From Stenotrophomonas sp. ASS1 (GTDB taxonomy: Bacteria > Pseudomonadota > Gammaproteobacteria > Xanthomonadales > Xanthomonadaceae), in assembly GCF_004346925.1 (NCBI RefSeq), contig NZ_CP031167.1, positions 2,748,001 through 2,812,000 on the forward strand: a stretch of DNA of 64,000 nt, read 5' to 3'. How positions within the stretch are numbered: position 1 is the stretch's first letter; each line of letters starts with the position of its first letter. Positions 52,300 to 61,309 of the stretch are shown here, piece by piece. The notes beneath the pieces were generated by a model, which worked only from the letters and a program-made list of their open reading frames with translations, was not told the DNA's origin and searched no databases. A program made the position numbers and the translations under genes.

Positions 52300-53146
52300 C
52301 AGATTAGCCGCAACGGACTGCCACTCCCGCTTAACCTTGGGGAGCGGCTCGCTAACCAGCTCGGGCACCTTCAGGAACTCCACCACCCGCTCGGCCGCCG
52401 CGGAAGAGCTCCCGGGGATCGTCCCGCAGGATTTAGATCCAGGACTTCACGTAAGCCGCGTGCTGGGTGGGGTCATGGCCAATGCCCAGTCGTTCGCCTA
52501 TCAGCATGCTGGAGATCTCCCCCTACCAGTTCTTCTTTGGCGTAGTCGATGCTCCCGAAAGCCCCCTTCTGATCGCGGCTGAGGCGGGTTGGAAAATCTG
52601 TCCAGTGGCCCAGTTCGTGCAACGCGGTGACGTAGTAACCGCTGGACGAGTGGAAGTTGTTGCGCTGAGGCAAGTGGATGCTGTCCGTCATCGGCCGGTA
52701 GAACGCCTGCCCCCGTCGTGATGGATCTCGGCCCTGCTCTCCTTGAGCACCGCTTCGCAAGCCTGGTGGATGTCGGGCTCTGGGCGCGGGGGCGGCGGGA
52801 CCAACGCCGGCACCCCATCGATCTGCATCGCGTTGAACACGCGGAGGAAGAACACCTTGGGATGGGCCTTGGCGATGAACTCGGGATCCCCACTCTTCTT
52901 AGCCTCTTCGACCGGTGACCAATCCCAGTATTCGATGAAGCTGGCCTTCTCGCCTTTGCGCACTTGGGCGCCCACGGGGGCGGCTTGCTTGTAAGTCATC
53001 CAGCGGTTGTCCTGGTTGTCCCAGGCGCCTAGCAAGGCCCACAAGTGGAGCAAGTTGCCGCCCCGGTAGCTCTTGCCGGTGGTGGGGTTCATCGGCAACT
53101 GGTAGCGACCAGTGAAAGAGCGAGTCAGATAGCTTGGTAATCGCAT
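52300..53146 (-). pseudogene. ardC: ArdC-type antirestriction gene, decayed
   Basis: Pieces of an ArdC/DUF1738 protein in three frames. First piece (to ~52715): NPTTGKSYRGGNLLHLWALL, NRWMTYKQAAPVGAQVRKGE, IEYWDWSP. Second: AFYRPMTDSIHLPQRNNFHS and the zincin motif ALHELGHWTDFPTRLSR. Third (from ~52525): EISSMLIGERLGIGHDPTQHA ... YVKSWI followed by TAA, then ILRDDPREL. Frame changes occur in G5 runs (about 52715 and 52525). The N-terminal single-stranded-DNA-binding part is also missing. ArdC shields incoming DNA from restriction on plasmids and ICEs, so this marks a formerly mobile element. Confidence 0.85.
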
Positions 53147-53229
53147 CGGAGTTGTTCTCCGATTTGCACCCCAAGCCGCCCTTCAAGTGCCTGAAAAATG
53201 TTTTTTCAAAACAAACACTTACTCAGGAT

Positions 53230-53319
53230 TGGCGGAGAGAGTGGGATTCGAACCCACGGAAGGTTTAACCCTTCGCCGGTTTTCAAGACCGGTGCCTTAA
53301 ACCGCTCGGCCATCTCTCC
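53230..53319 (-). tRNA. tRNA-Ser(UGA)
   Basis: Read on the minus strand: GGAGAGA acceptor, D-arm with GGCCGAGCGGTTTAAGGC, anticodon loop CTTGAAA (anticodon TGA), a long variable arm typical of serine tRNAs, T-arm GTGGGTTCGAATCCCAC, TCTCTCC acceptor, discriminator G and encoded CCA (53230-53232). Integrative elements often use such 3' ends; the decayed island lies immediately at its 3' side. Confidence 0.97.
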
Positions 53320-53443
53320 AATCGGGTCCCGGTCGCCCGGGCAGCGGCGTATTCTCGCACGTGAAGAGCATTTGCCCAAGACCACCCTTGCCCCCGCCCT
53401 TCGCATCCGGCACGGTGGGGCCTTCACTGCAATCGGAGCCCCC

Positions 53444-54517
53444 ATGGCCCACCTCGATCTGGCCAACCTGCGCACCACCCTGCTGGACGACACCCAGCTG
53501 GCCGCAGTGGCCCTGCACCGCACGTTCGCCGGGCACCTGCCGGTCAGCAGTGGGCATCTGGTGGTCTGCGATCCGCTGGTCCAGGCCGAGGCGCCCGCGC
53601 TGGCCGACTACACCGCCCCGCTGGGCCGGCATCCGGTCGAAATCATCGTGCACAGCGGCCGCCCGGCGCTGGCCGTGGTCTGGTTCAAGCCCCGCGAAGC
53701 CCTCACTGCGTCTGCCCTCCACTGGCAGATGGCGCGCTGGACCACGCAGGACCTGACCGGACTGGATGAGGACAGCTTCATCGGCTACCCGGTCGACGCC
53801 GGCATCGGCTGCTTCATGGATACCGACACCCAGCAGGCACTGCTGGCCCTGATCGAACAGGCCGATGGCGACGAGGGCAGCGCGTGGTCGGATGCGCTGA
53901 TCGACCATGACGGCCTGGATGAAGGCGCCGAATACCGCCCCTGGGGCGAGGACTCTCCACACGGCCTGGTCGTATTCACCAGCGGCTGGGGCGACGGCGT
54001 CTATCCCAGCTACTGGGCGCTGGATACCTCCGGCATTCCGGTCGCCCTGGTCACCGACTTCCTGTGCATCCAGGGCGGTGATGGGCGCGACGAGCGCGAG
54101 ATCGCCGACCAGGCCTATCGCGACAGTCTTCCACCCGAAGAAGCTGAAGCGCTGGCACGGCTGGTTGTCGCCGTGGACCGCGACGACCCGGATGCGCTGC
54201 GAGAGCTGTTGAAGGATGCGCCACAACGCGCCAACCAGATCGAACCCGGTTGCGGCGGCACCGCCCTGTTCGAGGCGATCCGTCTGGACCGTCCGCAGGC
54301 ATTGCGCGTGCTGCTGCAGGGCGGCGCGTTGCCGGCGATGCCGGAGCGCCTGCACATGAGCAAAGTGACCAGCTACCTGGACTATGCGCGCTTCCTGAAG
54401 AAGCCGCGCAGCGTGGAGCTGATGGCAGTACTGGAAGCGCCGGTGGTGGCTATCACCCCCACGCCGATGCCGGCACCTCAACGCAGTTTCTGGGACCGGC
54501 TGTTCGGGCGGAAGTGA
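53444..54517 (+). CDS. DUF4241-like protein with a C-terminal ankyrin-like segment
   Basis: A 357-residue soluble protein. Residues ~1-225 match the DUF4241 pattern (LPVSSGHLVVCDPL, FIGYPVDAGIGCFMDTDTQQ, GLVVFTSGWGDGVYPSYWAL). The second part has ankyrin-like repeats (DPDALRELLKDAPQRANQIE, GGTALFEAIRLDRPQALRVLL). The protein ends RSFWDRLFGRK. The start ATG at 53444 is the first of the conserved region; a long upstream open frame crosses the tRNA and is rejected. Function unknown; ankyrin repeats suggest protein binding. Confidence 0.8.
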   Translation: MAHLDLANLRTTLLDDTQLAAVALHRTFAGHLPVSSGHLVVCDPLVQAEAPALADYTAPLGRHPVEIIVHSGRPALAVVWFKPREALTASALHWQMARWTTQDLTGLDEDSFIGYPVDAGIGCFMDTDTQQALLALIEQADGDEGSAWSDALIDHDGLDEGAEYRPWGEDSPHGLVVFTSGWGDGVYPSYWALDTSGIPVALVTDFLCIQGGDGRDEREIADQAYRDSLPPEEAEALARLVVAVDRDDPDALRELLKDAPQRANQIEPGCGGTALFEAIRLDRPQALRVLLQGGALPAMPERLHMSKVTSYLDYARFLKKPRSVELMAVLEAPVVAITPTPMPAPQRSFWDRLFGRK

Positions 54518-54571
54518 TCGACCCCGGGAACAGCAACGCCGGGCATGGCCCGGCGCTACCGTTCAGCTCTC

Positions 54572-55564
54572 TCAGCCCGCATCCACCGCCAGCGCGCCGA
54601 GAGCACTGGCCTTGATCCGCTCCTTGGCCTTTTCACAGGCGCCACCGCAATCCAGGCGCGAGGCCTCCAGCTGCGGCGGCAGGTGCTCGGCCAGGAAGTC
54701 GATGAACACGCGCACCGCCGGCAGCAGGCCGCGGCGCGAGGCAAACACGGCATGGCACACGCCCTGCGGCAGCGACCAGTCCGGCAGCACCACTTCCAGT
54801 TCGCCGTTGCGCACCGCATCGGCGCACACGGTTTCCGGCAGCATGGTGATGCCGAAACCGTCCTTCACCATGCTCTGCAGCAGCGGGAAGTCGAAACCGG
54901 CCACGCGCGGCTGCAGGTCGACCCGGCGCACTTCGCCTTCCGGGCCGTGCAGCTCCCAGCGCTGGCGGGCTTCGTCTTCGCTGATGCTGAGGGTGACGTG
55001 CTGGGTCAGCTCTTCAGGATCCTTCGGCCGGCCGGCGCGATCCAGGTACTTCGGGCTGGCCACCAGCAGTTCCTGCACCTGTCCAAAGCTGCGCATCACC
55101 AGGCTGCCATCGTCGTCCAGGCGCGAGCGCACGCGCAGGGCCACGTCGTAGCCTTCATTGATGATGTCCACGCGGCGGTTGCTGATGTTCAACTGCAGGC
55201 GCACCTTCGGGTACTGCTCAAGGAACTTGGGCAGCAGCTTGGGCAGCTGCATCTGCGCCAGCGATACCGGCACGCTGGCGCGCACCACGCCGCGCGGTTC
55301 CGCGCTGAGGCGGTCCACCACTTCGCGTGCGGCCTGTGCCTCGGCCAGCATCGTCTGCGCGTGGCGGTGCACGCTGGTGCCGACATCGGTGACGGCGAAA
55401 CGACGCGTGGAGCGCTGCAGCAGGCGAACGCCCAGGTCGGTTTCCAGCTGGCTGATGCGGCGGCTCAGGCGCGACTTGGGGATACCCAGTGCGCGCTCGG
55501 CGGCGGCGAATCCGCCATGGTCGACCACCATCGCGAAGTAGTACAGATCATTCAGGTCATGCAT
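54572..55564 (-). CDS. LysR-family transcriptional regulator
   Basis: A 330-residue LTTR. The N-terminal winged HTH (LNDLYYFAMVVDHGGFAAAE, LGIPKSRLSRRISQLETDLG) is followed by a substrate-binding domain (RGVVRASVPVSLAQMQLPKLL). The pattern is that of the subgroup controlling NAD(P)H-quinone or azoreductases. It is divergent from the azoreductase at 55687 with a ~120-bp shared promoter region and probably regulates it. Confidence 0.93.
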   Translation of the reverse strand: MHDLNDLYYFAMVVDHGGFAAAERALGIPKSRLSRRISQLETDLGVRLLQRSTRRFAVTDVGTSVHRHAQTMLAEAQAAREVVDRLSAEPRGVVRASVPVSLAQMQLPKLLPKFLEQYPKVRLQLNISNRRVDIINEGYDVALRVRSRLDDDGSLVMRSFGQVQELLVASPKYLDRAGRPKDPEELTQHVTLSISEDEARQRWELHGPEGEVRRVDLQPRVAGFDFPLLQSMVKDGFGITMLPETVCADAVRNGELEVVLPDWSLPQGVCHAVFASRRGLLPAVRVFIDFLAEHLPPQLEASRLDCGGACEKAKERIKASALGALAVDAG

Positions 55565-55686
55565 GCCCGAGTTCCATATCTAGAACAATACGTGGCATTC
55601 AACCACCTTTATCCCGCCTTTGCAACAACCTATCGTTCTCTCCGTCGGCGGCAAGTCCGCCACCTCTCCCGAACATAGGTACTGCC

Positions 55687-56274
55687 ATGAAGCTTCTGCA
55701 CATCGACGCCAGCGTGCTTGGCGACAACTCCGTCTCCCGCCACCTGACCGCCGCCGTGGTGGCCCAGTTCACGCAGCAGATCGACGGCCTGCAGGTTGAT
55801 TATCGCGATCTTGACGCCAATCCGGTACCGCATCTGCGCAGCGGATCGCTTGCCAAAACCGACGCTGCCGAAGCCGCCGATGCTGAACAGGTACTCGAGC
55901 AGTTCCTGGCGGCCGACATCGTGGTGATCGGCGCGCCGATGTACAACTTCAGCATTCCGTCCACCCTGAAGGCCTGGATCGACCGCGTGGCCGTGGCCGG
56001 GCGCACCTTCAAGTACACCGAGAACGGTCCGGTCGGCCTGGCCGGTGGCAAGCGGGTGATCATCGCCAGCAGCCGTGGCGGCATCTACACCGATTCGCCC
56101 GCGGACTTCCAGGAGCCCTTCCTGCGCCAGACGTTTGCCTTCTGGGGCATCAACGATGTCGAGTTCGTACGCGCCGAAGGCATCGCCTACTCGCCGCAGC
56201 ACCGCGAAGACGCCATTGCTGGCGCACTGGCAGCGCTGCCGTCGCACGAAGCGGCCGCGGCCGCTGCTGCATAA
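55687..56274 (+). CDS. azoR: FMN-dependent NADH-azoreductase
   Basis: A 195-residue flavodoxin-like enzyme. The FMN phosphate loop is MKLLHIDASVLGDNSVSRHL, the conserved GAPMYNFSIPSTLKAWIDRV holds the flavin-binding residues, and SSRGGIY is the second flavin contact. It reduces quinones and azo compounds. The C-terminal poly-Ala tail (HEAAAAAAA) is unusual but short. Ribosome-like AGG precedes the ATG. Divergent from the LysR gene. Confidence 0.95.
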   Translation: MKLLHIDASVLGDNSVSRHLTAAVVAQFTQQIDGLQVDYRDLDANPVPHLRSGSLAKTDAAEAADAEQVLEQFLAADIVVIGAPMYNFSIPSTLKAWIDRVAVAGRTFKYTENGPVGLAGGKRVIIASSRGGIYTDSPADFQEPFLRQTFAFWGINDVEFVRAEGIAYSPQHREDAIAGALAALPSHEAAAAAAA

Positions 56275-56360
56275 GCGTTCCAGCGTTCGGCGCCGCTCTC
56301 TCCTCGTCTAGGCGCTGAACGCGGGCCGGGATCCCCTCCCCCATCCCGGCCCACCCTGGC

Positions 56361-56386
56361 GGCCCCGCTTTGCGGGGCCGTTTTTT
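56361..56386 (+). terminator. Rho-independent terminator after azoR
   Basis: GGCCCCGC-TTT-GCGGGGCC (56361-56379) followed by G and seven T. A strong canonical hairpin. Confidence 0.92.
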
Positions 56387-56411
56387 TGTGGCGTATGGAC
56401 TGAGCGCTACG

Positions 56412-56430
56412 TCATCCACGCATGGCGTGG
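56412..56430. repeat. Single palindromic repeat (SMAG-like half)
   Basis: CATCCACGCATGGCGTGG is the same imperfect palindrome that recurs at 56858-56875 near the SH3 gene. It lies between the azoR terminator and the SH3-like gene and is probably one member of the dispersed repeat family of this genus. Confidence 0.55.
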
Positions 56431-56496
56431 CTCTACCGCACGTGCGCGTGGATACGCTGCCATGCGCGACGCTCACCAGAACGTTAGGCTGGGGCC

Positions 56497-56847
56497 ATGA
56501 ACTACATCGTGACCACTGCACACCGCAGCGAATTTCCGCACCCGATCACCCTGCGCCGTGGCCAGGCGCTGGTGGTGGGCGAACGTTATGAAGGGCCTGA
56601 AGGCTGGGAAGACTGGTTCCTGTGCGAGGCAGAGGGCCAGCAGCCGGGATTCGTGCCCGCGCCGGTGATCGGCCGCGACGCGCAGGGTGGCGCATTTGCC
56701 ACGGAAGACTACTGTGCGCGCGAACTGGATGTGGATCCCGGGCAGCTGCTGCGTGGCGAGCGCACGCTCAATGGCTGGGCGTGGTGCGTGCCGGAGACGG
56801 GCGAACCGGGCTGGGTGCCGTTGGAGAAGGTGCGAGTTGTGGAGTGA
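56497..56847 (+). CDS. SH3-like domain protein
   Basis: A 116-residue soluble protein with two tandem SH3-like barrels. The first has TLRRGQALVVGERYEGPEGWED then QQPGFVPAPVIG; the second has LDVDPGQLLRGERTLNGWAW then EPGWVPLEKVRVVE. No signal peptide. Homologues are common in Xanthomonadaceae and their partner is unknown. The start ATG at 56497 is clear. Confidence 0.8.
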   Translation: MNYIVTTAHRSEFPHPITLRRGQALVVGERYEGPEGWEDWFLCEAEGQQPGFVPAPVIGRDAQGGAFATEDYCARELDVDPGQLLRGERTLNGWAWCVPETGEPGWVPLEKVRVVE

Positions 56848-56856
56848 TCACGGTGG

Positions 56857-56915
56857 TTCATCCACGCATGGCGTGGATGTAGCCCGCATCGTAGATCCAC
56901 GCCATGCGTGGATAC
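56857..56915. repeat. Inverted pair of SMAG-type palindromic repeats
   Basis: CATCCACGCATGGCGTGGATG followed by TAG, and on the other side GTAGATCCACGCCATGCGTGGAT, form two stem-loops in head-to-head array. The GTAG head is characteristic of the extragenic palindromes described in S. maltophilia. They lie between the SH3 gene and serS. Confidence 0.8.
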
Positions 56916-56916
56916 G

Positions 56917-57021
56917 GTGCCATGCAAGCATGGCACCCACCAGAGCCGCAGCAGTGCCATGCAAGCATGGCACCCACCAGAGCCAGAGCAGTGCCATGCA
57001 AGCATGGCACCCACCCCATCA
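56917..57021. repeat. Three tandem 37-bp repeats with internal palindrome
   Basis: Units start at 56917, 56954 and 56991. Each contains TGCCATGC-AA-GCATGGCA followed by CCCACC and an AGAGCC-type spacer; the third unit is shorter. They directly adjoin the 3' end of serS and could act as its terminator or as repeat-derived RNA hairpins. Confidence 0.85.
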
Positions 57022-57026
57022 GGCTA

Positions 57027-58349
<1,323 letters not shown>

Positions 58350-58420
58350 TTATACGGATTTCTGCCGCCCGGTTCATTCCCGCCGTGGCAGAATCGAGCC
58401 ATTCCGTACTGGTCCGGTCC

Positions 58421-59059
58421 ATGTCTGCACCCCGCTCGTCGTCCGCCAAGTCGTTCACTGTGCATATCCCGCGCAACGCCCTGAAGATCGCCGGCATCGC
58501 CTTCGGCGTGGGCGTACTGCTGTTCGTGCTGGTCTGGCTGACCGGCCGCGACAAGGAGTTCTTCCGCGCCGACCCGGCCGCACAGACCCCGCAGGAAACC
58601 GCCCAGGTCGAGCCCCTGCCGGAACCCTTGGCCGCTGCAGCCGGTTCCAGCGACATGCCTGACGCCAAGCCGGCACCGGTGGAGGAAGAAGCGCCGAAGC
58701 TGGTCGAAACCGCTCCGCCGCCACCCGCCCCGATCGCCGAGCCGGCCCCGGCCGCCCCGGGCGCTGCGCCGGCTGCGACCAGCAACAGCCAGCCGATGCC
58801 GATTGCCGGCCAGTCGCCGCCGCCGTCGTACCCCGCCGCCGCCCTGCGCGCCGGGGAAACCGGCACCGTGGTGGTACGCGTAGACGTGGACGCCACCGGC
58901 TATCCCAACAACGCCACAGTGATCCAGCGCAGTGGTTCACGCGACCTCGACCGTGCCGCCACCGACGCGGTGCGCCGCTGGCGTTTCACCCCGGCGCAGA
59001 GCAATGGCCAGGCCGTGCCCGGCAGCATTGAAGTGCCGTTCGACTTCAAGACGCAGTAA
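58421..59059 (+). CDS. TonB-like energy transducer
   Basis: A 212-residue protein. One N-terminal membrane anchor (~22-43; LKIAGIAFGVGVLLFVLVWL) is followed by a Pro/Ala/Glu-rich periplasmic spacer (~60-125) and a C-terminal TonB domain (PSYPAAALRAGETGTVVVRV, YPNNATVIQRSGSRDLDRAA, AVRRWRFTPA). It couples the proton motive force to TonB-dependent receptors such as that at 25318. No ExbB/ExbD nearby. The start ATG at 58421 is the one in front of the anchor. Confidence 0.88.
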   Translation: MSAPRSSSAKSFTVHIPRNALKIAGIAFGVGVLLFVLVWLTGRDKEFFRADPAAQTPQETAQVEPLPEPLAAAAGSSDMPDAKPAPVEEEAPKLVETAPPPPAPIAEPAPAAPGAAPAATSNSQPMPIAGQSPPPSYPAAALRAGETGTVVVRVDVDATGYPNNATVIQRSGSRDLDRAATDAVRRWRFTPAQSNGQAVPGSIEVPFDFKTQ

Positions 59060-59178
59060 CTGAACGCTTCCCGGCAGGCAAACTGAACCCTGCCGGTGGC
59101 GTTGACGCAGCGCTGACACTTCCCGTCCATGGCTCGGGCAACACTTCCCACGTCGTCAGTTGACGGAAGGAGTTTGCG

Positions 59179-59751
59179 ATGACTGCCACCACCCACGAAG
59201 ACCTTCATTCGCCGCAGCTGCAGCAGGATTCGAGCGTGCAGCACAAGCCCACGTCGCCCTGGATGTGGATCGCGCTGATTGTGGCGATGTTTGCGGCCGC
59301 CCTGCTGTGGCTGCGCCATTCCAACCAGGAGGATGTGGCGCCGGCACCGGTCGGTGAGCGCATGTTGCCCGCCCCTGAGCAGGCTGCGGTGACCGATGCA
59401 GCAGCACCTGCAACGCGCCAGGCCGCCCCGGCCTCCAGCCAGCACAAGACTGCGCCGGTCGCGCGTAATCGCGAAGCACGCCCTCTGGCCAGCAACCGCA
59501 TGCCCACCTACCCCGCTGCCGCACTGCGCAGTGGCGTGCAGGGCAGCGTGATCGCCAGCCTGAATGTCGATACCCGTGGCAATGTCGCCAACGCTGCGAT
59601 TGTTTCGCGCAGCGGCGAGCGCAGCCGCGACCTGGATCGTGCGGTGCTGAACACCGTGCAGAACTGGAAGTTCCAGCCGGCGGTGCATGACGGCCGAGCA
59701 GTAGCAAGCGTGGTGCGGGTCCCGGTGGATTTCCGTACCGAGCAGCGTTGA
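59179..59751 (+). CDS. Second TonB-like protein
   Basis: A 190-residue protein with an internal anchor (~28-46; WMWIALIVAMFAAALLWL), a short Ala/Pro spacer and a C-terminal TonB domain (PTYPAAALRSGVQGSVIASL, NVANAAIVSRSGERSRDLDR, NTVQNWKFQPAV). It is a clear paralogue of the neighbouring TonB at 58421, with a longer cytoplasmic N-terminus and shorter spacer. AGGAG precedes the ATG. Terminated by the hairpin at 59780. Confidence 0.88.
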   Translation: MTATTHEDLHSPQLQQDSSVQHKPTSPWMWIALIVAMFAAALLWLRHSNQEDVAPAPVGERMLPAPEQAAVTDAAAPATRQAAPASSQHKTAPVARNREARPLASNRMPTYPAAALRSGVQGSVIASLNVDTRGNVANAAIVSRSGERSRDLDRAVLNTVQNWKFQPAVHDGRAVASVVRVPVDFRTEQR

Positions 59752-59779
59752 TCGCGGACGAGGGGTTCGTGATGTTTCG

Positions 59780-59804
59780 ACGGAGGCTTCGGCCTCCGTC
59801 CTTT
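59780..59804 (+). terminator. Rho-independent terminator after the second tonB-like gene
   Basis: ACGGAGGC-TTCG-GCCTCCGT hairpin followed by CCTTTTAT. Confidence 0.88.
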
Positions 59805-59818
59805 TATGCGGGAAAGCG

Positions 59819-59874
59819 TGCCAACCAAGGTTGGCACCTACCGGGAGATGTGAGCATGCCAACCAAGGTTGGCA
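59819..59874. repeat. Two palindromic repeats
   Basis: TGCCAACC-AA-GGTTGGCA occurs at 59819-59836 and again at 59857-59874, each followed by CCT-CCGGG-like sequence. Same architecture as the palindromes near serS but with a different stem. Confidence 0.85.
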
Positions 59875-59925
59875 CCTGCCGGGCAATGCGATCCGCCGGG
59901 CATGACCCGGCGGATGCAGTAACGA

Positions 59926-61233
59926 TCAGGCCAGGTTGAACCCGGCGCTGCGGGCCAGGCCGTCGAAGTCCGGGAAGGACGTGGCGACGTTGGCGATATC
60001 GTTGATGCGCACCTCGCCGTCACTGATCTGGCCGGCAATGGCGAAGGCCATGGCGATGCGATGGTCACCGTGGCTTTCGATGGTGCCGCTGCCCAGGCGC
60101 ACGCCACCATGCAGGGTGGCACCGTCTTCGGTTTCGTCCACCTGCATGCCCAGCGCGCGCAGGCCGGTGGCCATCGCTGCGAGACGATCGGATTCCTTCA
60201 CCCGCAGCTCGGCGGCGCCGGTCACCACGGTCTGGCCTTCGGCGGCGGCGGCGGCCACGAACAGCGCGGGGAACTCGTCGATCATGTCCGGCACCAGTGC
60301 TTCCGGAATGCGTGCACCCTTCAGCGGGGCGTAGCGCACCACCAGGTCCGCCACCGGTTCACCGCCCTGCTCGGCCGGATTCTCTTCGGTGATGTCGGCA
60401 CCCATCAGGCGCAGCGCGTGCAACAGACCGGTGCGGCGCGGGTTCAGGCCGACCTGTTTCAGGCGCAGCTCGGAGCCCGGAATGATGCTGGCAGCCACCA
60501 GATAGAACGCCGCAGACGAGAAGTCGGCCGGCACCACGATATCCGTGGCACGAAGGCGTTGGCCGCCGCGCAGGCGCGCCTTGCCCGGCGAGAATTCGAT
60601 GTCCACGCCGAACGCGGACAGCATGCGTTCGGTGTAGTCACGGGTCGGGTGCGGTTCGGTCACCTGGGTTTCGCCCTGCGCGTACAGGCCTGCCAGCAAC
60701 ACCGCCGACTTGATCTGCGCGCTGGCCACCGGCGAGGCGAAGTCGATGCCGTGCAGCGTCTGGCCGCCATGCACGTGCAGCGGCGGCGTCCCGTCTTCCT
60801 GGGTGTCGATCTTCGCGCCCATCTGCGACAGCGGGCCGGTCACGCGGCGCATCGGACGGCCGGACAGCGACTCATCGCCGATCAGCGTGCAGTCGAACGC
60901 CTGGCCCGCCAGCAGGCCGGCCAACAGGCGCATGCCGGTACCGGCGTTGCCGCAGTCCAGCGGCGCATCCGGCGCCTTCAGGCCGTCGATGCCGACGCCG
61001 TGCACGATGCGCTGCGACGGGCTGGGGGTTTCGATGCGCACGCCCAGCTGGCCGAAGATGCGCGCAGTGGCGCGGGTGTCCTCGCCTTCCAGGAAACCTT
61101 CGATATGCGAGGTGCCATCGGCCAGCGCGGCGAACATCACCGAGCGGTGCGAGACCGACTTGTCGCCGGGAATGGTCAGGCTGCCCTGCAGCGGCTGGCC
61201 CTTGCGGGCGATCCAGTGTTGCGCGTTGCTCAT
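59926..61233 (-). CDS. aroA: 3-phosphoshikimate 1-carboxyvinyltransferase (EPSP synthase)
   Basis: 435 residues; the sixth step of the shikimate pathway, joining shikimate-3-phosphate and PEP. N-terminal GDKSVSHRSVMFAALADG, active-site loop DCGNAGTGMRLLAG, TLIGDESLSGRPMRRV and C-terminal ELRVKESDRL and SHGDHRIAMAF. The RPMxRV element is of the class II type, while the Gly in GNAGTG (where CP4-like enzymes have Ala) is retained. An open frame extends upstream to 61398 but the start at 61233 (MSNAQHW) fits the family. It is the third gene of the serC-pheA-aroA cluster, 76 bp after pheA. Confidence 0.97.
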   Translation of the reverse strand: MSNAQHWIARKGQPLQGSLTIPGDKSVSHRSVMFAALADGTSHIEGFLEGEDTRATARIFGQLGVRIETPSPSQRIVHGVGIDGLKAPDAPLDCGNAGTGMRLLAGLLAGQAFDCTLIGDESLSGRPMRRVTGPLSQMGAKIDTQEDGTPPLHVHGGQTLHGIDFASPVASAQIKSAVLLAGLYAQGETQVTEPHPTRDYTERMLSAFGVDIEFSPGKARLRGGQRLRATDIVVPADFSSAAFYLVAASIIPGSELRLKQVGLNPRRTGLLHALRLMGADITEENPAEQGGEPVADLVVRYAPLKGARIPEALVPDMIDEFPALFVAAAAAEGQTVVTGAAELRVKESDRLAAMATGLRALGMQVDETEDGATLHGGVRLGSGTIESHGDHRIAMAFAIAGQISDGEVRINDIANVATSFPDFDGLARSAGFNLA

Positions 61234-61309
61234 CGTTCGATCGTTCCGTAAACGCCGGCAGCGCCGGCGATGCATCAGGGAGCGGCGGCCGTGGCCGCCG
61301 CCGCAGCAC

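Noticed and set aside
43463..53230. Insertion sequences or an integrase in the island
   Set aside because: No transposase or recombinase motif (DDE, tyrosine or serine recombinase) is recognisable in any frame.
53198..53443. N-terminal extension of the DUF4241 gene across the tRNA
   Set aside because: The extension is antisense to tRNA-Ser and does not resemble protein.
56917..57021. CRISPR array
   Set aside because: Only three repeats without unique spacers; each unit is a self-palindrome with a constant linker.
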